Assembly (NCBI GenBank): GCA_050952845.1
Contig: JBMNLP010000001.1
Span: 2,294,001 to 2,358,000 of the forward strand
Length of the DNA stretch: 64,000 nt
Source of the DNA: JAGVSV01 sp050952845
Lineage (GTDB): Bacteria > Bacillota > Clostridia > Christensenellales > Aristaeellaceae
Direction: 5' to 3'
The notes under the pieces were generated by a model. That model did not search any database and was not told where the DNA came from. It saw only the letters and a program-made list of their open reading frames with translations. This document shows, one piece after another, positions 1 through 8,015 of this stretch. Numbering within the stretch: position 1 is the stretch's first letter; every line of letters begins with the position of its first letter. The position numbers and the translations under genes are program-made.

Positions 1-1
1 C

Positions 2-118
2 GGCGGCACCACCATCGAGGGCATGCATGTGCTGAAAGCGCTTGGGTTTGAGCACGCAGTGCATGAGGCCATCAGCGCCGTGATCAAAAAAGACAGGTCG
101 TTCAGCGACCGTCAATAG
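2..118 (+). CDS. proC: Pyrroline-5-carboxylate reductase, C-terminal end (partial)
   Basis: Only the last 38 codons are inside the window, ending at TAG 116-118. The frame begins GGTTIEGMHVLKALGF, which is the conserved C-terminal helix start of P5C reductase (the family usually reads SPGGTTI-G-AL-E-GF here). The enzyme catalyses the last step of proline synthesis, NAD(P)H-dependent reduction of pyrroline-5-carboxylate, in the cytosol. The next gene begins 9 bases after the stop and its ribosome-binding site overlaps this stop region, so the two are probably co-transcribed. The identification rests on one motif and the correct position relative to the stop, because the catalytic and Rossmann parts lie outside the window. 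Confidence 0.8.
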   Translation, partial: GGTTIEGMHVLKALGFEHAVHEAISAVIKKDRSFSDRQ

Positions 119-127
119 GAGGGCAAC

Positions 128-679
128 ATGAAAAAGAACATCCTCATCCTGACGGGCAGCCCCCGCAAAGACGGCAACACCAGCATCCTGGCCGACGCCT
201 TTGCCCGCGGCGCCCAGGCCGCAGGGCATACCGTGCAGCGCTTCGACGCCGGGCGGCAGCGCTTGCTGGGCTGCGTAGCCTGCGACGCATGCTACATATA
301 CGAGGACAAAGCCTGCGCCTACAATGATGACTTCAATCTCCTGGCGCCTATGCTGGAACAGGCTGATGTTGTCGTGCTGATGACGCCGCTGTACTGGTAT
401 TCCTTCCCCGCGCAGCTGAAAGCCGCCATCGATAAATGGAACGCGCTCGTCCGCGGCGAACGGAACATCTACGGCAAGGAGTGCGCGCTGGTTGTGGTCG
501 GCGCCGACGATGATATTTCCGGCTATGCAGGCATTCAGAAAAGCTACGGCATCATCGTGGACTACCTGCAATGGACCGACAGGGGCCGGCTGATGGTGAC
601 AGGCGTTGCCGAAAAAGGGGCGGTACGCGGCACGGACTGGGAGCGGCAGGCGGAGGCCATGGGCGCCAGCTGCTGCTGA
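128..679 (+). CDS. NAD(P)H-dependent FMN reductase / flavodoxin-family oxidoreductase
   Basis: A 183-residue cytosolic flavoprotein of the NADPH-dependent FMN reductase family. The N-terminus ILILTGSPRKDGNTS is the phosphate-binding loop that holds FMN, and MTPLYWYSFPAQLKAAIDKW is the second flavin loop typical of the family. A cluster of three cysteines (CVACDACYIYEDKAC, residues about 49-63) is common in the iron-sulfur flavoprotein-like branch and could bind a cluster or be redox active. Starts at ATG after AGGAGG (117-122). It follows proC and precedes an aldo/keto reductase, so it may supply reduced flavin or act on quinone-like or aromatic substrates; the substrate cannot be read from sequence. 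Confidence 0.85.
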   Translation: MKKNILILTGSPRKDGNTSILADAFARGAQAAGHTVQRFDAGRQRLLGCVACDACYIYEDKACAYNDDFNLLAPMLEQADVVVLMTPLYWYSFPAQLKAAIDKWNALVRGERNIYGKECALVVVGADDDISGYAGIQKSYGIIVDYLQWTDRGRLMVTGVAEKGAVRGTDWERQAEAMGASCC

Positions 680-686
680 ATGTGAT

Positions 687-715
687 TTGTTGTCCATTGT
701 TAGGAATGATATAAT
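687..715 (+). promoter_or_regulatory. Putative sigma-A-type promoter for the 747 aldo/keto reductase
   Basis: TTGTTG (687-692), a 17-base spacer and a perfect TATAAT (710-715), 31 bases before the start codon. It suggests that the aldo/keto reductase and the following URO-D-like gene have their own transcript. Confidence 0.55.
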
Positions 716-746
716 CAACCAACAACAACCATAGAGGAGGATTCGC

Positions 747-1661
747 ATGAGATACGTTCAACCCGCACCGAGCCTGGAAGTGCCCGTCATTGCGCTGGGG
801 TGCATGCGCATATCCAACCTGTCGGTGAAGGATGTGGACAAGCTCATCGGCACTGCCGTGGACAGCGGCGTCACCTTTTTCGACCATGCGGACATATACG
901 GCGGCGGAAAATGCGAGGAGGTGTTCGGCAAGGCGCTGAAGGCATCGCCCGGGCTGCGGGAGAAAATCCAGCTGCAGTCCAAATGCGGTATCCGCAAAGG
1001 CCAGTTTGACTTTTCCAAGGAGCATATCCTGGCATCTGTGGACGGCATCCTAAAGCGCCTGGACGTCGAATACATCGACACGCTGCTGTTGCACCGGCCC
1101 GACGCCCTGATGGAACCCCGGGAGGTGGCCGAAGCCTTCGACCAACTGGAACAAGCGGGCAAGGTGCGCTATTTTGGCGTCAGCAACCAAAACCCCTGGC
1201 AGATGGAACTGCTGAAGCAAGCCGTGCAGCAGCCGCTGCTGTTCAACCAGCTGCAGTTCAGCGCGATGTTCACCGGCATGGTGGATGCCGGCCTCAACGT
1301 GAACATGAAGATCGACCGTTCCATCGACCGCGACGGCGGCATCCTGAACTACTGCCAGCTCCAGGGCGTGACGGTGCAGGCCTGGTCACCGTTCCAGTAC
1401 GGTTTTTTTGAGGGCGTGTTCGTGGGCAACAAGAAGTTTCCCCGGCTCAATAAAGCGCTGGACAGCCTGGCAGAACAATACGATGCCACCCCCAGCGCCA
1501 TTGCAGCAGCCTGGCTGCTGCGCTACCCCGTGAACATGCAGGTTATCCTCGGCACAACGCAGCCATCCCGCGTAAAGGACATCAGCCGCGCGGCGGATAT
1601 CCGCCTCAATAGAAAGGAATGGTACCAGGTGTACCTGGCAGCCGGCAACGAACTGCCGTAA
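747..1661 (+). CDS. Aldo/keto reductase (YdhF-like)
   Basis: A 304-residue (alpha/beta)8 NADPH-dependent oxidoreductase that interconverts aldehydes or ketones and alcohols in the cytosol. The catalytic tetrad is visible: D46 in FFDHADIYGGG, Y51, K79 in QLQSKCGI and H116 in LLLHRPD. The C-terminal cofactor loop ILGTTQPSRV is also present. Length and the GVTFFDHADIYGGG signature resemble the YdhF branch rather than the shorter AKR5 branch seen at 10749. The start follows a GAGGAGG site, and the next gene begins 20 bases after the stop, giving a probable two-gene operon with the URO-D-like protein. Substrate unknown. Confidence 0.9.
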   Translation: MRYVQPAPSLEVPVIALGCMRISNLSVKDVDKLIGTAVDSGVTFFDHADIYGGGKCEEVFGKALKASPGLREKIQLQSKCGIRKGQFDFSKEHILASVDGILKRLDVEYIDTLLLHRPDALMEPREVAEAFDQLEQAGKVRYFGVSNQNPWQMELLKQAVQQPLLFNQLQFSAMFTGMVDAGLNVNMKIDRSIDRDGGILNYCQLQGVTVQAWSPFQYGFFEGVFVGNKKFPRLNKALDSLAEQYDATPSAIAAAWLLRYPVNMQVILGTTQPSRVKDISRAADIRLNRKEWYQVYLAAGNELP

Positions 1662-1681
1662 AACGGGCAAGGAGTAGAATC

Positions 1682-2785
1682 ATGGACGGACGCGAAAGAT
1701 TTTTAACGGTACTTTCCAATCAGAAACCGGACCGGATGCCGGTGCAGGTGCATGGCTGGATGTCTTTTTATTTACAGCGCTACCTGGACGGGGCAGATCA
1801 GTACGCCGCGTATGAAGCCGTGGGCATGGATCCGGTAATCTATGTGCAGCCCGACCAGGTGTTTCAGGAAAGCGACCTGCAAAACTGGGAAATTCGCCGC
1901 CAGAGAGGGCCCGATGGACGAGAGCACAACGGCTTCCAATACACCACCACCATCACGACACCCAAAGGCGTGTTGGTGGAGAAGGGCGGCGGTAACGACA
2001 TCACCTCGTGGGTGACCAAGCACCTGATCGAAGATGAGCGGGACTTTGCGCTATGGGACGAGTTCGTCCCCCTCCCTACGCTGGATTGGGCGCCCGTGCT
2101 GGCAGCGAAGGAGCGCATCGGCCGCCACGGCATCGTGCGCAGCGGCTGCTACGGCTTTGGGCAGGGCAGCCCCTGGCAGGACCTGAGCACCGTATTGATG
2201 GGCACTGAAAGGACCATTTTCAAAGCCATGGACGAACCGGATTGGGTGCACTTCGTGCTGGGCAGGCTGCTGGATAAGAAACTGCAGGTGTACGAGCGTT
2301 CCGGCCCCATTGAACTGGACCTGGTGGAAACAGGCGGTGGCGGCGGCTCCAGCACCGTGATCAGCCCTGCCATGCACAAGGAGTTCTGCCTGCCCTACGA
2401 CCAGAAGCAGCACAAACTGATGCATGAACTGGGCGCGAAGGTTGTCTACCACCTATGCGGCGGGTTGATGCCGCTGCTGGACATTGTTGTTGAAAACGGT
2501 GCCGATGGCCTGGAAACCATGACCCCGGCCTCCATGGGCGGCGACTGCGATATGGCGCTGGCTGACAAGAAAATCGGCGACAGAATGTTCTTCATCGGCG
2601 GGTTTGACCAGAACGCCGGCTTTGAGCACGGCACGGTGGAAAACGTATACGCCCAGGTACGGCAGCTGTTTCAAGCCAAGCAGCACGGCGGCTACATCTG
2701 CTGCCCCTCCGACCACTTCTTCTTCGGCAATCCCAGCCTGATCCGCGCCTTCGCCGATGCTGCCAGGGAGTGCGTGTACAGCTGA
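1682..2785 (+). CDS. Uroporphyrinogen decarboxylase-family (MtaA-like) protein
   Basis: A 367-residue TIM-barrel protein of the URO-D superfamily. It starts MDGRERFLTVLSNQKPDRMPV, the usual opening of the MtaA/CmuA-like branch, and carries HLCG (H257, C259) plus a late cysteine (about C340 in YICCPSDHFFFG), which fits the His-Cys-Cys zinc site of corrinoid-protein:coenzyme methyltransferases. It is therefore more likely a cobalamin-linked methyltransferase than a haem enzyme, but no corrinoid protein gene is adjacent. The frame is open upstream to 1619, but ATG 1682 is preceded by AAGGAG and matches the family N-terminus. It is the first of four URO-D-like genes in the window. Confidence 0.85.
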   Translation: MDGRERFLTVLSNQKPDRMPVQVHGWMSFYLQRYLDGADQYAAYEAVGMDPVIYVQPDQVFQESDLQNWEIRRQRGPDGREHNGFQYTTTITTPKGVLVEKGGGNDITSWVTKHLIEDERDFALWDEFVPLPTLDWAPVLAAKERIGRHGIVRSGCYGFGQGSPWQDLSTVLMGTERTIFKAMDEPDWVHFVLGRLLDKKLQVYERSGPIELDLVETGGGGGSSTVISPAMHKEFCLPYDQKQHKLMHELGAKVVYHLCGGLMPLLDIVVENGADGLETMTPASMGGDCDMALADKKIGDRMFFIGGFDQNAGFEHGTVENVYAQVRQLFQAKQHGGYICCPSDHFFFGNPSLIRAFADAARECVYS

Positions 2786-2812
2786 GAGCTAATATCGAGC
2801 TCCTCCATTTGT

Positions 2813-3319
2813 CTATTGCTTTTCCCTCGGCTGACCGTATTCCCGCTTCATAGCCTCCATGGAAATAACCCACTGGTTGCCATATTTGCAGGCATCCACG
2901 CCGTTGACCAGCTTTCCATAGGAAATCGCCTTGCGCAGGGTGCTTTCGTTCAGCCCCCAAAGCTGGGTGGCATCGGTAAAGGCCATCAAACCGTCAAAAG
3001 GCATTTTGACCGTCACGCCATTTTCAAACAGCTCATCACAGGACAAGTCAAGATCATCGTTCCAGATAACCCCATAGCCGCCCACGTCAACCTCTACGCT
3101 GGAAAACAACTCCTGGTCATTCTCCAAGGACTTGAAAGGCGCTCATTTGGCAAACAAGGGCTTTACATCATATGTCTTGGTGATGCCTTCCACAAACTGC
3201 ATGCTCAGGCAGTAGTCAGGCAGAGCGTGGATATGCGGTGGATTATGCTCCGCCTGCTGAAAATACATCCGAATGATGATTCCATAAAACCTGGACAATA
3301 CCGGCATAGACAAAACCAT
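2813..3319 (-). pseudogene. Broken DUF4160-DUF2442-HTH gene with internal deletion and in-frame TGA
   Basis: Read from 3319 the minus strand gives MVLSMPVLSRFYGIIIRMYF and then QQAEHNPPHIHA, the N-terminal half of a DUF4160 protein. It jumps directly to LPDYCLSMQFVEG and KTYDVKPLFAK, the start of a DUF2442 protein, without the DUF4160 C-terminal half. The frame is then cut by TGA at 3145-3143, after which homology continues in the same frame (FKSLENDQELF, VDVGGYGVIWNDDLDLS) into an HTH-like tail (WGLNESTLRKAISYGKL). So two genes that usually sit side by side appear fused by a deletion and then inactivated. DUF4160/DUF2442 pairs are small accessory modules of unproven function, often suspected to be toxin-antitoxin-like. 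No good ribosome-binding site is visible before 3319. Confidence 0.75.
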
Positions 3320-3325
3320 GATGTA

Positions 3326-3356
3326 GTCAAGTGGAAGTTTTCGCGCTCAACTTGAC
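3326..3356. repeat. Short inverted repeat beside the DUF4160 remnant
   Basis: GTCAAGT (3326-3332) and ACTTGAC (3350-3356) form a 7-bp palindrome with a 17-base loop just upstream of the broken gene. It may be an operator or a chance palindrome. Confidence 0.3.
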
Positions 3357-3413
3357 ATGAGGCACTACAGTAGGTTGTGAAGCATTTTTGGTATTACAAC
3401 TCCCCCTGCCGCT

Positions 3414-4367
3414 CTACACCCCATGCTCCAGCCACGCGCACTCCTGCGCAGTCAGCCTGATGTCCAGGGCAGCCACGTTTTCCATGATCTCCTGCTCGCT
3501 GGCAGCACCTACGATGGGAGCAATCAGCAGCGGCTGAGCCATGATATAAGCCAAGCCCAGCTGCGGCACCGAGATGCCTTTTTCAGCCGCCATTTCCCGG
3601 GCACGGTCAAGCCGGACGAAGTTCACTTCGTGGGCATAGGCTGTCAGCGCCGCGCCATCCAGCAGGTCTTTGTAGTTATCCCGCGTCACCCGGCCAGACA
3701 GCATGCCGCGCCCCAGGCTGGAGTATGCCAGCACCAGGATGTCGTTGTCAGCATAGTAGGCGCGGGCATCTGCGCCCTGCACGCCGCTGATGGACACGCA
3801 GCCAGGTCCCCAGGGATTGTCCACCTGCTCACACAGCCCGAAATAGGGGCTGCTGATGGTGAAAGGCACCAGGTTGTGAGCAGCGGCATAGGCGTTCGCC
3901 TCGGCGATGCGCTGGTGGGTCCAGTTGGAACCGCCAAAGGCACGGATGCGCCCCGCAGCATGGTGTTCGTTCAGCACCTTAACGATGGGGCCAACCGGCA
4001 CGCTCAAATCGTCCCGGTGCAGCAGGTAGGCATCCACATAGCTGGTCTGCAGCCGCGAAAGAGATTCGGTCAGGTCGGCGGTGATGGCTTTGGGGTTCAC
4101 CTTAGGACCATTGGCATCAGGATGCGCACCCTTGGTTAGAATGAAAACATCTTCCCGGTTGCCCCGCTCAGCCATCCATCGGCCTACGGCGCGCTCGGTA
4201 TCACCACCGCCATACACATAAGCCAGGTCCAGCGCATTGAGTCCGTGGCGCAGCGCGCTGTCCAGCAGTGCAGCGGATTCAGCATAGTTGTTCAAGCCTA
4301 CGATCATCGTGCCCAGGAAAGCCCGGGAAATGGTCTTGGGGCTGCCTGGCAGCTTCATGGTTTTCAT
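3414..4367 (-). CDS. Aldo/keto reductase
   Basis: A 317-residue NADPH-dependent (alpha/beta)8 oxidoreductase. The tetrad is D47 (NALDLAYVYGGG), Y52, K79 (FILTKGAHP) and H117 (YLLHRDD). The AFGGSN strand and the late IVGAASEQEI cofactor loop are as expected for the tas/YajO-like branch. Its ATG overlaps the stop of the upstream Gfo/Idh/MocA gene by four bases (ATGA), so the two are translationally coupled and probably act in one pathway, likely oxidation or epimerisation of a sugar or sugar alcohol. No clear terminator was found after the stop. Confidence 0.9.
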   Translation of the reverse strand: MKTMKLPGSPKTISRAFLGTMIVGLNNYAESAALLDSALRHGLNALDLAYVYGGGDTERAVGRWMAERGNREDVFILTKGAHPDANGPKVNPKAITADLTESLSRLQTSYVDAYLLHRDDLSVPVGPIVKVLNEHHAAGRIRAFGGSNWTHQRIAEANAYAAAHNLVPFTISSPYFGLCEQVDNPWGPGCVSISGVQGADARAYYADNDILVLAYSSLGRGMLSGRVTRDNYKDLLDGAALTAYAHEVNFVRLDRAREMAAEKGISVPQLGLAYIMAQPLLIAPIVGAASEQEIMENVAALDIRLTAQECAWLEHGV

Positions 4368-5356
4368 AGGCGGATCTCCTCCTCAAAGGGATAGCGCAGG
4401 TGGTTGTCAAAGCGGATGGCATCCATGGTCTTCGCGACGGACAGCGTCTCATCAAGGGGCATCAGGGGAGATTCGGTGAGCCCTTTCTCCAGGCAAGCCA
4501 TCACTTCCATGGTTTCAAACTGGAAACCGGACGCCTTAAAAGGCAGGTTGAACGCCTGCTGTCCGTCTCCGTTGTTCAATATCACTGTGTCTCCACGCCA
4601 GTATATCGGCATTCTGATGTGCCCGGCATCGCCATACAGCACGGCTTCATGCAGCGTATTCAGTCGGACAGATGTAAACAGGCTGGCGCTGCTGCCATCC
4701 CGATAGCTCAGCTGCACTGTGGTCGCCTCGTCAACGCCGGTGGAGCCTATCACCATGTGGGACTGCACCCGGTCGGGCTGCTTGCCGTACACCATGCTGC
4801 AAAAAGACAGGTTGTACACCCCCACATCCAACAGCGAGCCACCGGCTAAAGCAGGATCAAACAATCGGCTGGCAGGATTCACATCGGCGCGGAAACCAAA
4901 GTCCGCCGTGATGTACCGCACACGGCCGATGGCGCCATCTGCGACCAACGCCATCATTTTGCGCACAGCGGGTAAAAAGCGGGTCCACATGGCTTCCATC
5001 AGAAACACGCCCTGTTTCCGGGCTTCCGCAATCATCCGCGCCGCCTGTGTGGCATTTGCGGCAAAGGGCTTTTCGCACAGCACGGGCTTACCCTGGCGCA
5101 GGCAAGTCAGCACAGCTTCTTCATGGAAGGGGTGCGGCGTCGCCACATAGATGGCATCCACATCCTTGTCGTGCGCCAGCTCATCATAGCTGCCGTAAGC
5201 CTTTTGAAACCCATATTTTTCGGCAAAAACGCGCGCTCTGCCCAGGTCGCGCGAGCCCACCGCCCAGGGCACGGCATCCGGTATGACAGCCAGCCCTTTG
5301 GCGAAGTTGTTGGCAATGTTGCCTGGCGCCAGGATACCCCATTTGAACGTTTTCAT
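4364..5356 (-). CDS. Gfo/Idh/MocA-family oxidoreductase
   Basis: A 330-residue NAD(P)-dependent dehydrogenase. The Rossmann start is MKTFKWGILAPGNIANNFAKGL, and the diagnostic EKPFAANATQA segment (EKP, about residue 94) contains the active-site lysine. GGSLLDVGVYNLSF holds the second conserved element (D-x-G-x-Y) of the C-terminal alpha/beta substrate domain. The family oxidises or reduces sugars, inositols and aldoses such as trans-dihydrodiols; the substrate here is not determinable. The start is preceded by GGAGG, a consensus promoter lies at 5408-5436, and the gene is followed with a 4-bp overlap by an aldo/keto reductase. Confidence 0.9.
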   Translation of the reverse strand: MKTFKWGILAPGNIANNFAKGLAVIPDAVPWAVGSRDLGRARVFAEKYGFQKAYGSYDELAHDKDVDAIYVATPHPFHEEAVLTCLRQGKPVLCEKPFAANATQAARMIAEARKQGVFLMEAMWTRFLPAVRKMMALVADGAIGRVRYITADFGFRADVNPASRLFDPALAGGSLLDVGVYNLSFCSMVYGKQPDRVQSHMVIGSTGVDEATTVQLSYRDGSSASLFTSVRLNTLHEAVLYGDAGHIRMPIYWRGDTVILNNGDGQQAFNLPFKASGFQFETMEVMACLEKGLTESPLMPLDETLSVAKTMDAIRFDNHLRYPFEEEIRL

Positions 5357-5407
5357 CGTTAGCCTCCTTGCCGTCCCCGGCTATTGTTTTTAGCGCTTCA
5401 CAGCTAT

Positions 5408-5436
5408 ACAATAGCGCACAAAGGGCTGCTTGTCAA
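5408..5436 (-). promoter_or_regulatory. Promoter for the Gfo/Idh/MocA - aldo/keto reductase operon
   Basis: On the minus strand TTGACA (5436-5431), 17 bases, TATTGT (5413-5408). Near-consensus sigma-A promoter about 50 bases upstream of the start at 5356. Confidence 0.7.
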
Positions 5437-5496
5437 AGCAAACTTGACCGAGGACAATCTGGATGGATCAACCGCCGACCGCCGGCCGCCGGCCGC

Positions 5497-5525
5497 TTGA
5501 CCTGATCATTGATTTCCCCTATGAT
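5497..5525 (+). promoter_or_regulatory. Promoter for the HydS-type regulatory operon
   Basis: TTGACC (5497-5502), 17 bases, TATGAT (5520-5525), just upstream of the ribosome-binding site at 5536-5543. A GC-rich stretch with GCCGGCCGCCGGCCGC lies immediately upstream of it (5480-5496). Confidence 0.7.
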
Positions 5526-5550
5526 GGTAGCGACTGGAGGTGAGCCGTGG

Positions 5551-5934
5551 ATGCGGATCAGGGACATTGTGGACATCTTGGACGCGCGCGTGCTGCGCGG
5601 CGAAAACAAGCTGGATACCCAGGTGTACAGCGCCTGCTGCTCCGATCTCATGAGCGATGTGCTAGCGTTTGTCAACGAAAAAACCGTGCTGCTGACGGGG
5701 TTGACCAACATGCACGTGGTGCGCACAGCCGAGATGCTGGACTTGAAGTGCCTGGTGTTTGCCCGAGGCAAAGTACCCGGCGAGGACGTGCTGAACCGCG
5801 CGGACGAACTGGGACTAGTGGTGCTGACAGCATACAAAACCATGTTCACGGCAGCCGGGCTGCTGTATGAGGGTGGCCTCAGGGGCGCTGCCATGACCTG
5901 GCAGGAGGACAACCAGGAGGCGGCAGTTCCGTGA
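5551..5934 (+). CDS. DRTGG-domain protein
   Basis: A 127-residue protein made of a single DRTGG domain, the fold found in the N-terminal part of HPr kinase and in phosphotransacetylase-associated regulators. The opening MRIRDIVDILDARVLRGE and the segment VLLTGLTNMHVVRTAEML are typical. It probably binds a ligand or partner rather than catalysing a reaction. ATG 5551 is chosen over the upstream in-frame ATG at 5509 because GGAGGTGA sits 7 bases before it. First gene of a five-gene operon; its stop overlaps the GTG start of the next gene, indicating coupled translation. Confidence 0.8.
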   Translation: MRIRDIVDILDARVLRGENKLDTQVYSACCSDLMSDVLAFVNEKTVLLTGLTNMHVVRTAEMLDLKCLVFARGKVPGEDVLNRADELGLVVLTAYKTMFTAAGLLYEGGLRGAAMTWQEDNQEAAVP

Positions 5935-6347
5935 TTCACAGCGAATACCCCATCGAAGCGGGAGAGTTTACGCATGCCGGTGAAGCCTCGGTGGACATCA
6001 AGCGCAAGCTGAAGCAGTTAGGCGTCAGCAACGAACTGCTCCGCCGTGTATCGGTGGCTTCGTACGAGCTGGAAATGAACATCGTGATCCACAGCCTGGG
6101 GGGGTACCTGTCACTGGACGTAGACAGCGAGTGCGTGAAGCTGAGCTCGCAGGACAGGGGGCCCGGTATCCCGGACATTGAGCAGGCGATGAGCGAAGGG
6201 TTTTCCACCGCGGGCGAGGAGGCGCGTACAATGGGCTTTGGCGCCGGCATGGGCCTGCCCAACATGAAGCGCAACGCCGATGTATTTATGATTGACAGCC
6301 AGCCGGGGGTGGGCACCACGATCGACATGATGTTTGAACTGAGATGA
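5931..6347 (+). CDS. RsbW-like / histidine-kinase-type ATPase
   Basis: A 138-residue stand-alone GHKL ATPase domain. The N box is ASYELEMNIVIHS, the G1 box QDRGPGIPDI and the G2 box GFGAGMGLPNMKR. Without a dimerisation or sensor domain it resembles anti-sigma-factor kinases such as RsbW/SpoIIAB, which phosphorylate a partner serine. It starts with GTG inside the stop of the DRTGG gene (GTGA overlap), preceded by AGGAGG. Between a DRTGG protein and a HydS-like hydrogenase it is likely a signalling ATPase that responds to the hydrogenase state; the target is not visible in the window. Confidence 0.85.
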   Translation: MIHSEYPIEAGEFTHAGEASVDIKRKLKQLGVSNELLRRVSVASYELEMNIVIHSLGGYLSLDVDSECVKLSSQDRGPGIPDIEQAMSEGFSTAGEEARTMGFGAGMGLPNMKRNADVFMIDSQPGVGTTIDMMFELR

Positions 6348-6359
6348 AGGAGGCTGCCA

Positions 6360-7655
6360 TTGACCCGTTTTCATTCGGTGCGTCTGGACACGGACAAGTG
6401 CAAAGGCTGCACCAACTGCCTGAAGCACTGCCCGACCGAAGCCATCCGCGTGCGCGGCGGGCGGGCGCACATCATCGACGAGCGCTGCGTGGACTGCGGC
6501 GAATGCATCCGCATCTGTGGCTATCACGCCAAGGTGGCGATGACGGACAAGTTAGAGGACATCTTCCAGTTTGAGCACCGCATCGCGCTGCCTGCGCCAA
6601 CGCTGTACGGCCAATTCCGCCATCTTTCCGACGTTGGCTTGGTGCTGGACGCGCTGCTGTCCATCGGGTTTACGGGCGTGTACGAGGTGGCGCGCGGCGC
6701 TGACGTCGCCACCAAAGCCATCCACGACAGGCTGCGGCAGCCGGGGCGGCTCAAACCCCTGATATCGTCCGCCTGCCCCACCATCACGCGCATTATCCAG
6801 GTGCGTTTCCCGACGCTGATTCCTCACATCATCGACGTGCGCCAGCCCATGGAGATCGCGGCATCCCTGGCGCGGACGGAGTACGTCCGGCAGCATGGCT
6901 GCGCGCCGGAGGAAGTGGGAGTGTTTTTTATCACACCATGCGCCGCCAAGATGACCGCCATCCGCAACCCCATCGGACACGAGCGTTCCGCCATCAACGG
7001 CGCCATCGCCATCACCGACGTGCTCAACAAGCTATTGCCCTATGTGACTGGCGCCAAGGCGCCGCAGCATCATACCCGGGCGACGCCCTATGGCATCGGC
7101 TGGGCCAGCAGCGGCGGCGAGGTGGACGCCGCCATTCCCCGCAACAGCATGGCGGTAGACGGCATCGACAATGTAATCCGCGTGCTGGAGGAAGTGGAGG
7201 ACGGCAAACTCAACGATATCGATTATTTCGAAGGCGCAGCGTGCCCGGGCGGCTGCGTGGGCGGCCCACTAACCTACGCCAACAACTACCTGGCCCAGAA
7301 CACCATTACCACCCTGAAAAAGGCCATGCCCGAGCAGCATCCGCTGAAGTCGGTAACAGGCGCCGACATGAACACCGTGCCGCTGTACTTCGACCGGTCC
7401 ATCAGCCAGAATCAAAGCCTGAAGCTGGATGACAACATCAACGACGCTCTTGACCGCATGGCCCAGATGGACGAAATTATGAGCCGGCTGCCCGGGTACG
7501 ACTGCGGCAGCTGCGGGTCGCCCACCTGCAGGACATTTGCCGAGGACATCGTGCGCGGCTACTGCACCGAGATCGACTGCATCCATATATTAAAAAACAG
7601 GTTGAAGGTGATGGCCCAGCAAATGGTCGATCTGGCGCAGAACAGCCGGGAATAA
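6360..7655 (+). CDS. [FeFe]-hydrogenase-like iron-sulfur protein, HydS (sensory) type
   Basis: 431 residues. An N-terminal 2x[4Fe-4S] ferredoxin domain has cysteines 14/17/20/24 and 43/46/49/53. The H-cluster domain keeps all four cluster ligands: C139 in SSACP, C194 in TPCAAK, and C295 and C299 in AACPGGCVGG. The residue before C139 is alanine where catalytic enzymes have the proton-relay cysteine (C299 in Clostridium pasteurianum CpI), and the PCxxKxxE glutamate is also missing (A200). A C-terminal cysteine motif (C382, C385, C390, C402 or C407) could hold another [4Fe-4S] cluster. These traits fit the slow, sensory HydS group rather than a bulk H2-producing enzyme. Starts with TTG after AAGGAGG; no electron-transfer subunits are nearby. 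Confidence 0.85.
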   Translation: MTRFHSVRLDTDKCKGCTNCLKHCPTEAIRVRGGRAHIIDERCVDCGECIRICGYHAKVAMTDKLEDIFQFEHRIALPAPTLYGQFRHLSDVGLVLDALLSIGFTGVYEVARGADVATKAIHDRLRQPGRLKPLISSACPTITRIIQVRFPTLIPHIIDVRQPMEIAASLARTEYVRQHGCAPEEVGVFFITPCAAKMTAIRNPIGHERSAINGAIAITDVLNKLLPYVTGAKAPQHHTRATPYGIGWASSGGEVDAAIPRNSMAVDGIDNVIRVLEEVEDGKLNDIDYFEGAACPGGCVGGPLTYANNYLAQNTITTLKKAMPEQHPLKSVTGADMNTVPLYFDRSISQNQSLKLDDNINDALDRMAQMDEIMSRLPGYDCGSCGSPTCRTFAEDIVRGYCTEIDCIHILKNRLKVMAQQMVDLAQNSRE

Positions 7656-7669
7656 AGGGAGGAACGCAC

Positions 7670-8011
7670 ATGGACATGCTGAAGCTGGCGCAATTGATAG
7701 AAGCGAAAACGCTGACGGACAACCTGCCCGCGCAGGAAGTCACCAACGGCTATTGCTGCGATTTGTTAAGCCTGGTCATGGGCAAGGCATGTCCGGGCAT
7801 GGCGTGGGTAACGGTGCAGACGCACCTGAACGTCGTCGCCGTAGCGGCGCTGGGCGGCATCGCTTGCATCATCCTGCCCGAGGGCATCCGCATGGAAGGC
7901 CCGGCGCTGGACAAGGCGCAGGAAGAGGGCATTGCGGTGCTTTCTTCTCCGCTCACCGCCTATGAAATCAGCGCCCTGATGTACGCGCGGGGGGTCGCGC
8001 CCACCGCCTGA
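7670..8011 (+). CDS. Second DRTGG-domain protein
   Basis: A 113-residue protein that is again only a DRTGG domain, paralogous to the gene at 5551. It opens MDMLKLAQLIEAKTLT and contains QTHLNVVAVAALGGIACII and the late LSSPLTAYEISALMY element shared with HPr kinase N-termini. It lies 14 bases after the hydrogenase-like gene and 4 bases before the PHP gene, well within the operon, and has a GGAGG site. Two DRTGG proteins flanking the ATPase and the hydrogenase suggest a heteromeric regulatory complex; this is inference. Confidence 0.8.
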   Translation: MDMLKLAQLIEAKTLTDNLPAQEVTNGYCCDLLSLVMGKACPGMAWVTVQTHLNVVAVAALGGIACIILPEGIRMEGPALDKAQEEGIAVLSSPLTAYEISALMYARGVAPTA

Positions 8012-8015
8012 CGCC

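Noticed and set aside
3143..3145. TGA in the DUF2442 frame as a recoded (selenocysteine) codon
   Set aside because: The surrounding family has no conserved Cys at this place, no SECIS-like hairpin is evident just downstream, and the same gene also carries a deletion fusion, so decay explains it better.
5478..5496. GC-rich GCCGGCCGCCGGCCGC stretch as a terminator
   Set aside because: No T-run on either strand and it lies immediately upstream of a consensus promoter; likely a simple GC repeat or an operator.
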